Source: VXMT01 sp965204835 (lineage in GTDB: Bacteria; Chloroflexota; Dehalococcoidia; UBA2979). Taken from it: a stretch of 64,000 nucleotides of DNA. The stretch spans positions 992,001 to 1,056,000 of the forward strand of contig OZ242017.1 of the NCBI GenBank assembly GCA_965204835.1. The letters run 5' to 3'. Below the pieces are notes generated by a model. The model worked only from the letters and a program-made list of their open reading frames with translations, ran no database searches and had not been told where the DNA came from. The position numbers and the translations under genes are program-made. The number at the start of each line of letters is the position of its first letter. Position 1 is the stretch's first letter. Below, in pieces: positions 1 through 8,208 of this stretch.

Positions 1-503
1 GCGCCGCTCCAGGTCGCGCACTGCTTCGCGCACTCCGAGGCCTGTCGCTGCGTGCTCACCATCCCGCGCTCGATGCCCGTGTCGAGCGTCTGCCGGAGGC
101 CGGCGACGCCGCCGGGGAGCGCGGCGAGGCGGGCGGCGATGTTGCTCCAGTGCTCCTCGGTCTCGCGCGGCATGAGGTCGAAGACGCGGCGCAGCGACTG
201 CAACGGGCTGGCGAGGATGTTGAGCGAGCGGAACCGCTCGCCCGCGTCGTGCAGCTCGCCGGAGAGCCGCATGCTCTCCGCCATCGCGTCGCGCGCGACG
301 CGGTCACGGTCGTCCTCGATGGGCGCTGAGGTGAGGGCGGCGAGCGTCTCGCGCTCGAGCGCGGCGCGGGCCTCGTGGCCGTCGGGCGAGAAGTCGGTCA
401 GTTCGGTCTCGTGACCGGGGATGCCCATGCTGGTGGCGGCGTTGGGCGAGAGCGCGGCGTAGCGGACGACGTAGTCATCGGCGAGGTCGTAGATGGCGGA
501 CAT
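1..503 (-). CDS. DUF885 family protein, N-terminal part
   Basis: The reverse strand is open from an ATG at 503 to the window edge, giving about 167 residues, so the 3' part is missing. The protein begins MSAIYDLADDYVVRYAALSP and later contains the run FRSLNILASPLQS followed by RRVFDLMP, which is typical of the N-terminal half of DUF885 proteins. These are usually 550-600 residues and are thought to be metallopeptidase-like; their conserved metal-site motifs lie further on and cannot be seen here. I see no signal peptide in this part. Family assignment is by recalled sequence resemblance; function is unproven. Confidence 0.72.
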   Translation of the reverse strand, partial: MSAIYDLADDYVVRYAALSPNAATSMGIPGHETELTDFSPDGHEARAALERETLAALTSAPIEDDRDRVARDAMAESMRLSGELHDAGERFRSLNILASPLQSLRRVFDLMPRETEEHWSNIAARLAALPGGVAGLRQTLDTGIERGMVSTQRQASECAKQCATWSG

Positions 504-552
504 GGACGTGCTGGCCTCCAGCGTCGACGTGCGTGGTCGGGTGGGGTGGTGT

Positions 553-642
553 TGGCGGAGGGGGTGGGATTCGAACCCACGGTGACGCAAGCGCCACGAC
601 GGTGTTCAAGACCGCTCCCATAAACCGCTCGGGCACCCCTCC
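553..642 (-). tRNA. tRNA-Ser (anticodon UGA)
   Basis: Read on the minus strand, the 7-bp acceptor stem is GGAGGGG pairing with CCCCTCC. The anticodon loop CTTGAAC gives anticodon TGA. A long variable arm (class II) and a T-loop GGTTCGAATCC are present, as expected of tRNA-Ser. The 3' CCA is encoded at 553-555; the body ends at 556. It lies in the short gap between the DUF885 gene and the methyltransferase gene. Confidence 0.96.
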
Positions 643-735
643 ACAGACCAGTGTGCGGCGAGACGTGGGCTGATTGCCACTCGCAGCGGTCTTGGGCGCT
701 GACGCAACGGCGTTGACGCGTTAACATTCGAGCCC

Positions 736-2214
736 ATGGCTGAGTTCCGACCCAACACGCTCTACTACGGTGACAACCTCGAGGTGCTGCCGGATTTCCC
801 GCCCGAGTGCGTTGATCTCGTCTACCTGGACCCGCCGTTCAACTCCAAACGGTCGTACAACGTGATCTTCCGCGAAGCAGCAGGTACGGAGGCCGAGGCA
901 CAGATCGAAGCATTCGGAGACACTTGGCATTGGACGCCAACCACGGCCGTTGTCTTCGACGAAGTCGCTGGGCGGGGGGACGATACCGGACGGCTCCTTC
1001 AAGCGTTTGTCGATGCCTTGGGCCATAATGACATGACGGCGTATCTGACGATGATGGCTCCGCGCCTATTAGAGCTACGGCGCGTGATGAAATCGACCGC
1101 CTCGATCTACCTTCACTGCGACCCGACCGCGAGCCATTATCTGAAGGCCCTGATGGACTCGGTGTTCGGAGCACGGAACTTCATTAACGAGATTGTGTGG
1201 TCTTACCGAACTGGCGGAAGTGGTAAACGAACCTTCTCGAAGAAGCACGACGTGCTCTTGTTCTACAGCCAAGGCGGACGCTACACGTTCAACCAGCAAA
1301 AGGAGAAGGCTTACACGAAGGCTAAGGGGAGGCGGCCAGGTACTCACAACTATGGGGCAGGCATGGCGGAGTTCTTTGAAGATGAGGACGGCGTTTATAA
1401 CTTCGTGAACATGAGGGACATATGGGAGATCCCATACATCAACTCACAATCGAAGGAACGGCTCGGCTATCCCACACAGAAGCCTGAAGCGCTCCTCGAG
1501 CGGATTATCGAGGCATCTTCGAATCCGGGCGATCTCGTGCTCGATCCCTTCTGTGGGTGCGGTACGGCTACCGTTGCAGCGCACCGGCTGGGGCGCCAGT
1601 GGGTAGGGATCGACATCACGTGGCTCGCCGTGGATCTCATGCAGAATCGACTGCGCAGCACATTCCCGAACGACTTTGGTAACGGAGTACCCGTGGGCGG
1701 AGAGCCTGCCGACGAGGCGGCCGCCCTTGCGCTGGCGGAGCGGAGCAAGTTCCAGTTCCAGTATTGGGCAGTCGCGAAACTCGGCGGCGTCCCGCGCGGG
1801 GGCCGCAACCGCAAGGGCGCTGACGAGGGAATCGATGGGGTGACCACATTCCCAGAGCGCGACCCCGACGACCCTGGGAGCCCGACTATGCAGCACAAGC
1901 AGGTCATTATCTCAGTCAAGGGCGGTGGCACGGGAGTGGCCGACGTGCGAGACCTCCGGGGCGTCATCGAGCGCGAGGCCGCCGCGATTGGGGTGCTGGC
2001 TACAGCCAGAACGCCGACAAGAGCGATGGTCAACGAGGCAAACGGCGCAGGAGTCTACCGGTCGCCATGGGACGGGAATACCTACCCCCGCATTCAGCTT
2101 ATTACTGCGGGAGACATCGTCCGGGGAGCGGGATCGAGATGCCTTCGAGGCGAGGGCTGCCTCAGTACCAGCAGGCTCCTCGAGCGACCGAACAGGCTGA
2201 TCAGGGCGAACTGA
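736..2214 (+). CDS. Site-specific DNA methyltransferase with Mrr-like C-terminal domain
   Basis: A 492-residue amino-methyltransferase that would methylate adenine-N6 or cytosine-N4. The catalytic motif DPPF is near residues 32-35 and the SAM-binding motif DPFCGCGT near residues 270-277; this order (motif IV before I) marks the beta class. Residues from about 335 on resemble an Mrr-type restriction nuclease fold, with DEGIDG and then QVIISVKGG around residue 390. The gene stands alone, with no separate restriction gene. Its base composition is clearly lower in GC than its neighbours and it lies next to a tRNA gene, both signs of transfer. The last 25 or so residues look wrong: a different frame reads YQQAPRATEQADQGEL up to a TAG at 2217-2219, which looks like the native tail, so a one-base indel near 2125-2135 is likely. 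Confidence 0.85.
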   Translation: MAEFRPNTLYYGDNLEVLPDFPPECVDLVYLDPPFNSKRSYNVIFREAAGTEAEAQIEAFGDTWHWTPTTAVVFDEVAGRGDDTGRLLQAFVDALGHNDMTAYLTMMAPRLLELRRVMKSTASIYLHCDPTASHYLKALMDSVFGARNFINEIVWSYRTGGSGKRTFSKKHDVLLFYSQGGRYTFNQQKEKAYTKAKGRRPGTHNYGAGMAEFFEDEDGVYNFVNMRDIWEIPYINSQSKERLGYPTQKPEALLERIIEASSNPGDLVLDPFCGCGTATVAAHRLGRQWVGIDITWLAVDLMQNRLRSTFPNDFGNGVPVGGEPADEAAALALAERSKFQFQYWAVAKLGGVPRGGRNRKGADEGIDGVTTFPERDPDDPGSPTMQHKQVIISVKGGGTGVADVRDLRGVIEREAAAIGVLATARTPTRAMVNEANGAGVYRSPWDGNTYPRIQLITAGDIVRGAGSRCLRGEGCLSTSRLLERPNRLIRAN

Positions 2215-2239
2215 TCTAGCCTAGTGAGCCGGGATCACG

Positions 2240-2264
2240 GAGGCCGGGGACGCGCCCCGGCCTC
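2240..2264. terminator. Hairpin between convergent genes
   Basis: A perfect 10-bp inverted repeat, GAGGCCGGGG at 2240-2249 and CCCCGGCCTC at 2255-2264, with a five-base loop. It lies between the convergent ends of the methyltransferase and acyl-CoA dehydrogenase genes and could terminate both. There is no clear T-tract. Confidence 0.6.
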
Positions 2265-2289
2265 GTGGTCTGCCACCAGTGTCCCGAGG

Positions 2290-3504
2290 CTAGCTGCGCG
2301 GCAGCCCCAGCCCTCGGGTGGCGATGATGTTGCGCTGGATCTCGGAGCTGCCCGCGGCGATCGTGCCCGGGATGTCCAGCACGTAGCGGCGCGTGAAGAA
2401 CGCCCGGGCCGGCGAACGCTCGTCGTCCTCGTCCCACAGGTTCGCGTACAGGCCGAAGCAGTGCACCGCCGTGCGCGCCACGTCCTGCGTCACCTCCGAC
2501 AGGAACAGCTTCGTCATCGACGCCTCGTAGTTCGGGATCAGCCCCCGGTCCTGCATCGAGATGATGCGGAACGAGAAGTTGAACCCGACGTCCGACTCGA
2601 TGTACCGGTCGGCGATCTCCGTGCGGGTGACGTCCGAGACGCGCGTCGTCTCCTTGCCCTGCTCGCTGTGCAGGTAGTCCGTCAGGATGTCGAGCCGCCG
2701 CTTCGCGCTGATCGCGCCGGCGATGTTCGAGCGCTCGAAGTCGAGCAGCGTCATGCCGACGTACCAGCCGCGGTTGACGTCGCCGAGCACGTTCTCGGCG
2801 GGGATGCGGACGTCTTCGAAGAACGTCTCGTTGAAGCCGTGCTCCCAGCCCATGTTGATGAGCGGGCGCACGCTCAGGCCGGGCGTGTGGATGTCCTCGA
2901 TCAGCACGAACGAGATGCCGCGGTGCTTCGGCGCGTCCGGGTCGGTGCGCACCAGCGCGAACAGCGAGTCGGCGACGTGCGCGCTCGATGTCCAGATCTT
3001 CTGCCCGTTGATCACCCACTCGTCGCCGTCGCGCGTGGCGCGCGTCTGCAGGCCGGCGAGGTCCGAGCCGGCGCCCGGCTCCGAGTAGCCCTGCGCCCAC
3101 AGCTTCTCGCCGTTGAGGATGCCCGGCAGGTACTGCGCCTTCTGCTCGTCGGTGCCGTGCACGATGAGCGTCGGGGCGAGCAGCGCGAGGCCGTTCGCAC
3201 CCACCTGCGGGGCGCCGGCGGCGGCGCGCTCCTGCGTGAAGATGAACTGCTCCATCGGCGACATGCCGGCTCCGCCGTACTCCTTCGGGAGGTGTGGGGC
3301 GAACCAGCCGTGCTCGAAGAGCGCGTCGGTCCAGGAGTTGGCCGCGTTCTCGCGCTCCGGGTCGCCGGAGCGGCGGTCCTGGCCCCAGTCGGAGTCGAGG
3401 CCGCGCGCGGCGCGCTCGCGGTAGTACGCGGGGATGCCGTCCTTGAACGCCTCCTGCACCTCGGTGCGGAATGCGGCCTGTTCGGGAGTGTCTGCCCAGT
3501 CCAT
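2290..3504 (-). CDS. Acyl-CoA dehydrogenase family protein
   Basis: A 404-residue FAD-dependent acyl-CoA dehydrogenase, which oxidises an acyl-CoA to the 2,3-enoyl-CoA and passes electrons to ETF. Typical features: the N-terminal helical domain starting MDWADTPEQAAFRTEVQEAF, the FAD/acyl-binding stretch YSEPGAGSDLAGLQTRA around residue 125, INGQKIWTSSAH, and the C-terminal SSEIQRNIIATRGLGLPRS. Length is normal for the long-chain/FadE-like bacterial group. The ATG at 3504 is preferred because the protein then starts at the family N-terminus. A possible -10 (TATGAT) lies about 50 bases upstream. The substrate cannot be read from sequence. No ETF or enoyl-CoA hydratase gene is adjacent. Confidence 0.93.
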   Translation of the reverse strand: MDWADTPEQAAFRTEVQEAFKDGIPAYYRERAARGLDSDWGQDRRSGDPERENAANSWTDALFEHGWFAPHLPKEYGGAGMSPMEQFIFTQERAAAGAPQVGANGLALLAPTLIVHGTDEQKAQYLPGILNGEKLWAQGYSEPGAGSDLAGLQTRATRDGDEWVINGQKIWTSSAHVADSLFALVRTDPDAPKHRGISFVLIEDIHTPGLSVRPLINMGWEHGFNETFFEDVRIPAENVLGDVNRGWYVGMTLLDFERSNIAGAISAKRRLDILTDYLHSEQGKETTRVSDVTRTEIADRYIESDVGFNFSFRIISMQDRGLIPNYEASMTKLFLSEVTQDVARTAVHCFGLYANLWDEDDERSPARAFFTRRYVLDIPGTIAAGSSEIQRNIIATRGLGLPRS

Positions 3505-3611
3505 AGCTGTGTCCTGCCTTCCGGGGCGACGCCTCGCGCGCCGCGTCACGAGCCCATCATAACGGCGCGTCGCTGACACGCCACGATGCGACCGGCCGGG
3601 AGCGTCGAGGG

Positions 3612-4619
3612 CTACCCGGCCGCGAGGGCCGCCTCGCCCTCCAGCACGAAGCCGGACTGGTGCCACTCGCAGCAGCGGCCGTGCTCGGTGACGTACTGGT
3701 AGGCGGAGAGCGCAGCGACCGCGCCCTGTGCCGCCGCCGTCACCGTCTGCTTGAGCGCGCCCGAGCCGTCGGTCAGATCGCCGGCGGCGAACAGCCCCGG
3801 TACGTTCGTCCGCATCTCGCGGTCGACGTGGATCTCGTCGGTCTCGGCGTTGAGCTCGACGCCCAGCCCGCGTGCGAGGCCGACGCGCGGGTCGGCGCCG
3901 GCCTCGATGAACAGCACGTCGAGGTCCAGCGTGTCGGCGCCCTCGTGCGGCCGGGTGAGCCGCACGCCGGTGAGGCCGTCGTCGTCGCTGCCGAGCAGCT
4001 CGGCGACCTCGGTCTCAAGCAGCACGTCGACGTTGTCGGCCTGGCCGAGCAGCTCGACGAGGACGGGCTCGGGGCGCCACAGCCGGTCGCCGCGATGGAT
4101 GAGGTAGGTCCGCGCCGCGTGGCGCGCGTTGAGCAGCGCACCCTCGACGGCCGCGTTCCCGCCGCCGACCACCGCGGCCACCTTGTCGCGGTAGAGCGGC
4201 GCGTCGCACGTCGAGCAGTACGAGACGCCGCGGCCGGTCCACTCGACCTCGTTGGGCAGGCCGAGCATGCGGCGCTCGCGGCCGATGGCGAGGATGACCG
4301 CGCTCGCGTCGATCTGCTCGCCGTCGGAGAGCGAGGCCATGAAGTGGTCGCCGTCGGTGGCGAGGGCGGTCACGTCGGCGTTGCGGATCGGGACGTCGTA
4401 GTGGGTGACCTGCTCCTGGAAGCGGAGCATGAGGTCGAAGCCGTCGACCTCCGGGTGCCCGGGGTAGTTCTCGATGATGCCCCCGATGGCCGTCTCCCCG
4501 CCGAAGCGCTCGCCGGCGACGAGCGTCTTCACGCGGTAGCGGGCGCTGTACAGCGCAGCCGCGTACGCGGCCGCGCCCTGGCCCGCGATCAGCACATCGA
4601 AGTGCTCGGCGGCTGGCAT
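3612..4619 (-). CDS. Thioredoxin reductase-like FAD/NAD(P) oxidoreductase
   Basis: A 335-residue two-dinucleotide-binding flavoprotein of the thioredoxin reductase fold. FAD binding is shown by LIAGQGAAAYAAALYSARY near the N-terminus and by GLFAAGDLTDGSG near the C-terminus. The NAD(P) site is VVGGGNAAVEGA around residue 160. The redox pair is in CSTCDAP, where classical TrxR has CATCDG; this keeps both cysteines but the flanks differ, so the partner may not be a normal thioredoxin. The start at 4619 has a good GGGGAGGTG ribosome site seven bases upstream. The C-terminus extends past the usual end and contains HGRCCEWHQSG with a CC pair. It could also be a thioredoxin-reductase-like protein of unknown partner. 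Confidence 0.88.
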   Translation of the reverse strand: MPAAEHFDVLIAGQGAAAYAAALYSARYRVKTLVAGERFGGETAIGGIIENYPGHPEVDGFDLMLRFQEQVTHYDVPIRNADVTALATDGDHFMASLSDGEQIDASAVILAIGRERRMLGLPNEVEWTGRGVSYCSTCDAPLYRDKVAAVVGGGNAAVEGALLNARHAARTYLIHRGDRLWRPEPVLVELLGQADNVDVLLETEVAELLGSDDDGLTGVRLTRPHEGADTLDLDVLFIEAGADPRVGLARGLGVELNAETDEIHVDREMRTNVPGLFAAGDLTDGSGALKQTVTAAAQGAVAALSAYQYVTEHGRCCEWHQSGFVLEGEAALAAG

Positions 4620-4695
4620 GGCGCACCTCCCCGGATCGCTGGTACCTCTGCGATCGAGGATACGACGCTGCCGATGGCGATCTGACCGGAAACGG

Positions 4696-5265
4696 TTAAG
4701 CCGTCGAGCCCTCCTCGGGCAGCTCACCCGTCGAGCCCTCCTCGGGCAGGGCGCGGATGTCGCGCAGGCCGCGGTGGAGCTCGGCGTAGTCGAGGCCGTA
4801 CCCGACCACGAAGCCCGGCCCGAGCGGCAGCCCGGCGTAGTCCGGCTCGTCGTCGGCCGCCGGGCCGCCCTCGCGGACGAGGAGCGCGCACCGGCGCAGC
4901 GAGGCGGGGCGCCCGGCGGCGATGCGCGCACAGATCGTGCGCATCGTGCGGCCGGTGTCGGCGATGTCCTCGACCACGATCACGTCGCGGCCGGTCACGT
5001 CGGTCTCGAGGTCCTTGGTGATCTCGACGGCGCCCGCGGAGCTCGTGCCCGCGCCGTAGGAGCGCGCGCGGACGAAGTCCACCTCGGCCGCAATCGTGAG
5101 CTCGCGCACGAGGTCGGCCAGGAAGACGAACGAGCCCTTGAGCACCCCGACGAGGAGCAAAGGCTGCGCGCTGCGCCGCCTCGGCGCGTCGTCCTCGATG
5201 GCGCGCGCGACGCGCGCGACGGCGTCGCGGATCTCGTCCTCGGTGTAGCGGGGTTCGAGGTCCAC
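4696..5265 (-). CDS. hpt: Hypoxanthine phosphoribosyltransferase
   Basis: A 189-residue purine salvage enzyme that makes IMP/GMP from hypoxanthine/guanine and PRPP. The PRPP loop VVEDIADTGRTM is clear, as are the N-terminal LLLVGVLKGSFVFLADLVRE and the C-terminal FVVGYGLDYAELHRGLRDI, all standard for the family. I chose the GTG at 5265 because GAGGAGGG lies at the right distance; an ATG at 5295 is possible but would extend into the divergent promoter of the deaminase gene. The last residues carry a short duplication, LPEEGSTGELPEEGSTA, from a perfect 22-base direct repeat (4701-4722 and 4728-4749). It is divergent from the adenine deaminase gene, so both are probably expressed for purine salvage. 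Confidence 0.95.
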   Translation of the reverse strand: MDLEPRYTEDEIRDAVARVARAIEDDAPRRRSAQPLLLVGVLKGSFVFLADLVRELTIAAEVDFVRARSYGAGTSSAGAVEITKDLETDVTGRDVIVVEDIADTGRTMRTICARIAAGRPASLRRCALLVREGGPAADDEPDYAGLPLGPGFVVGYGLDYAELHRGLRDIRALPEEGSTGELPEEGSTA

Positions 5266-5345
5266 CGTGCGCCCTCCTCGCGTGCGGGCAGGCATCGTAT
5301 CGTGGGCGCGCCGCACCGGGGGCGGCGAGTCGGAGGACCACTCGC

Positions 5346-6347
5346 ATGGAAGAGCTGATCCGGGCGCTGCCCAAGGCCGAGTTGCACATCCACATCGAGG
5401 GCACCCTGGAGCCCGGGATGATGTTCGAGCTGGCCGCCCGCAACAGCGTCGCGCTGCGCTTCGGGAGCGTCGAGGAGGTGCGCGCGGCCTACGCGTTCAC
5501 CGACCTCCAGTCCTTCCTCGACATCTACTACGAGGGCATGGCCGTCCTGCAGACGGAGCGCGACTTCCACGACCTCGCGCGCGCGTACTTCGAGCGCGCC
5601 CACGCCGACGGCGTCCGCCACGCCGAGCTGTTCTTCGACCCGCAGGCCCACACGGAGCGCGGCGTCCCGTTCGCGACGGTCATCAACGGGCTCCACGCGG
5701 CCATCGAGGAGGCGCGCGCGGACCTCGGCATCACGTCGATGCTCATCCTCTGCTTCCTGCGGCACCTGCCGGCCGAGGCGGCGATGGCGACGCTGGAGGA
5801 GGCGCTGCCGTTCCGCGACCGCATCGCGGCCGTCGGCCTCGACTCCTCGGAGGCCGGGCACCCGCCCGAGGACTTCGAGGAGGTCTACGCGCGCGCCCGC
5901 GCCGAGGGCCTGCGCGCGGTCGCGCACGCCGGGGAGGAGGGGCCGCCCGAGTACGTCTGGGAGGCGCTGGACATCCTCGAAGTCGAGCGCGTCGACCACG
6001 GCGTCCGCAGCGAGGAGGACGAGGGGCTGCTCGAGCGGCTGGTGCGTGACCGCGTGCCGCTCACGATGTGCCCGCTGTCCAACGTGAAGCTGCGCGTCGT
6101 CGACCGCCTCGAGGACCACAACCTCAAGCGCCTGCTGAAGCGCGGCGTGCGCGTCACGATCAACTCGGACGACCCGGCGTACTTCGGCGGCTACATCGGC
6201 GAGAACTACATCGAGACCGCCGCGGCGCTTGGGCTCACGCGCGAGGAGGTCGTCGCGATCGCGCGCAACTCGATCGAGGCGACGTTCCTCGACGCCACGG
6301 CGAAGGCGGCGCTGCTCGCGGAGATCGACGAGGTCGCATTGGGGTAG
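5346..6347 (+). CDS. Adenine deaminase (adenosine deaminase family)
   Basis: A 333-residue zinc amidohydrolase of the adenosine deaminase superfamily. Metal and catalytic elements are in order: LPKAELHIHIEGTLEP at the N-terminus, HAGEEGPPEYVWEAL near residue 197, ERVDHGVR, and NSDDPAYFGGYIGENY near residue 278. The run YYEGMAVLQTERDFHDLA and the FFDPQAHTERGVPF segment match the bacterial/fungal adenine deaminase subgroup better than true adenosine deaminase, so I favour adenine as substrate, giving hypoxanthine for the neighbouring Hpt. Adenosine deaminase remains the alternative. A TATCGT -10 box and a GGAGGACC ribosome site lie upstream. Confidence 0.88.
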   Translation: MEELIRALPKAELHIHIEGTLEPGMMFELAARNSVALRFGSVEEVRAAYAFTDLQSFLDIYYEGMAVLQTERDFHDLARAYFERAHADGVRHAELFFDPQAHTERGVPFATVINGLHAAIEEARADLGITSMLILCFLRHLPAEAAMATLEEALPFRDRIAAVGLDSSEAGHPPEDFEEVYARARAEGLRAVAHAGEEGPPEYVWEALDILEVERVDHGVRSEEDEGLLERLVRDRVPLTMCPLSNVKLRVVDRLEDHNLKRLLKRGVRVTINSDDPAYFGGYIGENYIETAAALGLTREEVVAIARNSIEATFLDATAKAALLAEIDEVALG

Positions 6348-6350
6348 CCG

Positions 6351-6938
6351 TCAGACGCTGAGGACGCCGTCGACGATCAGCGACACCGCGACGAAGACGA
6401 GCAGCCCGCCGGTCAGCCGGGCCAGCACCCTGGCCACCACCGGCCGGTGCCGCCACTGGAGCAGCGGCTCCGCGCGCATCGCAAGGGCCGTGGCGCCAGC
6501 CAGTAAGAGCGCTGCCACGATCGTCTCCCCCTCGCCGACGCGCTCGCTGTGGGAGATCGCCGCGGCGAGCGCGGCGGGGCTCGCCAGCAGCGGCACCGCG
6601 AGCGGGATGAGTGCGGCGCGGTCACTCGCGTCGAGGAGCGACGCGGTCGACTCCTCGATCGCCCGGCCGCGCAGCAGCGGGCGAGCGGCCCCGGCAAGCA
6701 TGACGATGCCCGCCGCGATGTCGAAGCTCGGGGCGGCGACGCCGAGGAGGTCGAGGAGTTGGCCGTGCATCATCGCGGAGACCACGAGCAGGACCCCGGC
6801 GGCGAACCACCCGGCGACGAGCAGCCGGGTGCGGGCGGCGCGGTCGATGCCCTCGAAGTCCTCGGGCAGCGAGGCGATTGAGGCCGGCGGGTTCGTCGCG
6901 GCCCAGAACACGGCGAGGAGCAGCAGTGCGTCGCTCAT
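6351..6938 (-). CDS. MarC-like integral membrane protein
   Basis: A 195-residue membrane protein with about six hydrophobic segments. The early ATNPPASIASLPE run, the LLGVAAPSFDIAAGIVMLA segment and IPLAVPLLASPAALAAAI fit the MarC family pattern (Asn-Pro near the first helix, a Gly-rich middle, and a Pro-Leu second half). MarC proteins have no settled function and are often described only as inner-membrane proteins. The gene is the last of a tight minus-strand operon with the 6946-8208 gene (seven-base gap). Its stop is three bases past the end of the convergent deaminase gene. Confidence 0.62.
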   Translation of the reverse strand: MSDALLLLAVFWAATNPPASIASLPEDFEGIDRAARTRLLVAGWFAAGVLLVVSAMMHGQLLDLLGVAAPSFDIAAGIVMLAGAARPLLRGRAIEESTASLLDASDRAALIPLAVPLLASPAALAAAISHSERVGEGETIVAALLLAGATALAMRAEPLLQWRHRPVVARVLARLTGGLLVFVAVSLIVDGVLSV

Positions 6939-6945
6939 GGCGTGC

Positions 6946-8208
6946 TCACGGTAGCGCGTCCGGGATCGTCAGTGGCGTCTCGGGTGAGCGCAGCGTGCGG
7001 CCCTCGAGCGCATCGGCGGCGAAGAGCAGGCCGGACAGCGCGTGCTGCTGGTCGTCCATGCGCGTCTCGCCGCGCGTGACCCATGCGCCGTCGATGAGAC
7101 CCGGGCGCGGGTAGGCGCGCGCATCGGCGGCGTCGGACTGGCGGTTGGCGAGCAGGCTCGCGCCGACCTCCAGGCGCTCCTCGATGGCGGGCTTGAGGTC
7201 GGCCATGCGCGGGTCGTGGGCGGCGATGCGCCACAGCGCGCCCATCGCCTCGATCCACGTCCCGAACGCCGCCGCGCGCACGTGTACGCGGATGAGTGAG
7301 CCGGGGCCGCCGAACAGCCCGTGCTCGCGCTGCGACTCGGCGCGGATCAGGAACCCGAAGCGGCCCGCGAGGCGGCGAGCGTACTCGATCTCCTCGTCGC
7401 TCAACCCCCACTCCACCATCTCGGCCATCGTGTACGCGGCCCAGTGGTCGGGGAGCGGGCGGAAGCGCACGTCCTCGACCTCGTCGCGGCGCGTGGCGAG
7501 GAAGACCGAGGCCGCCCGGGCGTACTCGTCCCACCCCTCGCCGGGCATCGCCTCGTGCAGCAGCGCGAGGCCCCATGCCGCCTCGCCGGGGTAGTAGCGC
7601 GAGGTGCCGATGAGGTCGGGCTGCCCTTCGCCGACGATCCAGGCGACGTGGAAGCCGCCATCCGGGCGCTGCATCGACGCGAGGAAGCGGCCCAGCTCGC
7701 GCATGACCTCGTTGTGGCGGGTGTCGCCGGTCGCCAGCCGCCGCTCGGCGAGGGCGATGAGCATGAGCCCGCTCGCGCCGAGCTTCGCGCGCCCGCCGTC
7801 GGGGGTGGTGAGCGCCGCCCAGTCCTCGTGCCGGTGCAGGCGGTCCAGCATCCACGCCACGGCGGCGTCGCCCGCGAGGATCGCCTCGACGTCCCCGTCG
7901 CGGCCGGCGGACTGGAAGAGCGCCATCGTGACGCCGGCGTGACGCACCTCGTTGTAGTCGTCTGGCACGGCGTCGAGGTCGGCGTCGTAGACGTAGAGGT
8001 AGCGACCGTCCGGCTGGAGGTTGCGCTCGATCCACTCGCGGCCCGCCGTGGCGGAGGCCCGCATCTCGTCGGGCGTCTGGAGGTCGCGCGACTCGGCCGG
8101 GATGACCGTGAGCCGCAGCAGGAGCAGGAGGACCGCCCACAGCGCGACCTGGAGCCCGACGCGCCGCCACGCGCGCCCCCGGTCCGTCGCGGCTACTCGG
8201 TCGGCCAC
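6946..8208 (-). CDS. Membrane-anchored protein of unknown function, probably helical toroid
   Basis: A 420-residue protein that I cannot name. Residues 16-36 (LQVALWAVLLLLLRLTV) form one membrane anchor, so the rest is probably outside the cytoplasm. The body shows repeated patterns seen in alpha-toroid proteins (glycoside hydrolase or terpene-cyclase-like barrels): DGRYLYVYDAD, DYNEVRHAGVTMALF, MQRPDGGFHVAWIVG, YYPGEAAWGLALLHEA and a final DDQQHALSGLLFAADAL. The GTG at 8208 overlaps the upstream capA gene by 16 bases, which implies translational coupling. The context (MFS, CapA, MarC-like) suggests a role in envelope polysaccharide or poly-glutamate handling; this is inference. Confidence 0.6.
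   Translation of the reverse strand: MADRVAATDRGRAWRRVGLQVALWAVLLLLLRLTVIPAESRDLQTPDEMRASATAGREWIERNLQPDGRYLYVYDADLDAVPDDYNEVRHAGVTMALFQSAGRDGDVEAILAGDAAVAWMLDRLHRHEDWAALTTPDGGRAKLGASGLMLIALAERRLATGDTRHNEVMRELGRFLASMQRPDGGFHVAWIVGEGQPDLIGTSRYYPGEAAWGLALLHEAMPGEGWDEYARAASVFLATRRDEVEDVRFRPLPDHWAAYTMAEMVEWGLSDEEIEYARRLAGRFGFLIRAESQREHGLFGGPGSLIRVHVRAAAFGTWIEAMGALWRIAAHDPRMADLKPAIEERLEVGASLLANRQSDAADARAYPRPGLIDGAWVTRGETRMDDQQHALSGLLFAADALEGRTLRSPETPLTIPDALP

Noticed and set aside
2216..3100. Second minus-strand gene overlapping the acyl-CoA dehydrogenase
   Set aside because: Arg/Ala/His-rich shadow frame inside a clear dehydrogenase gene.
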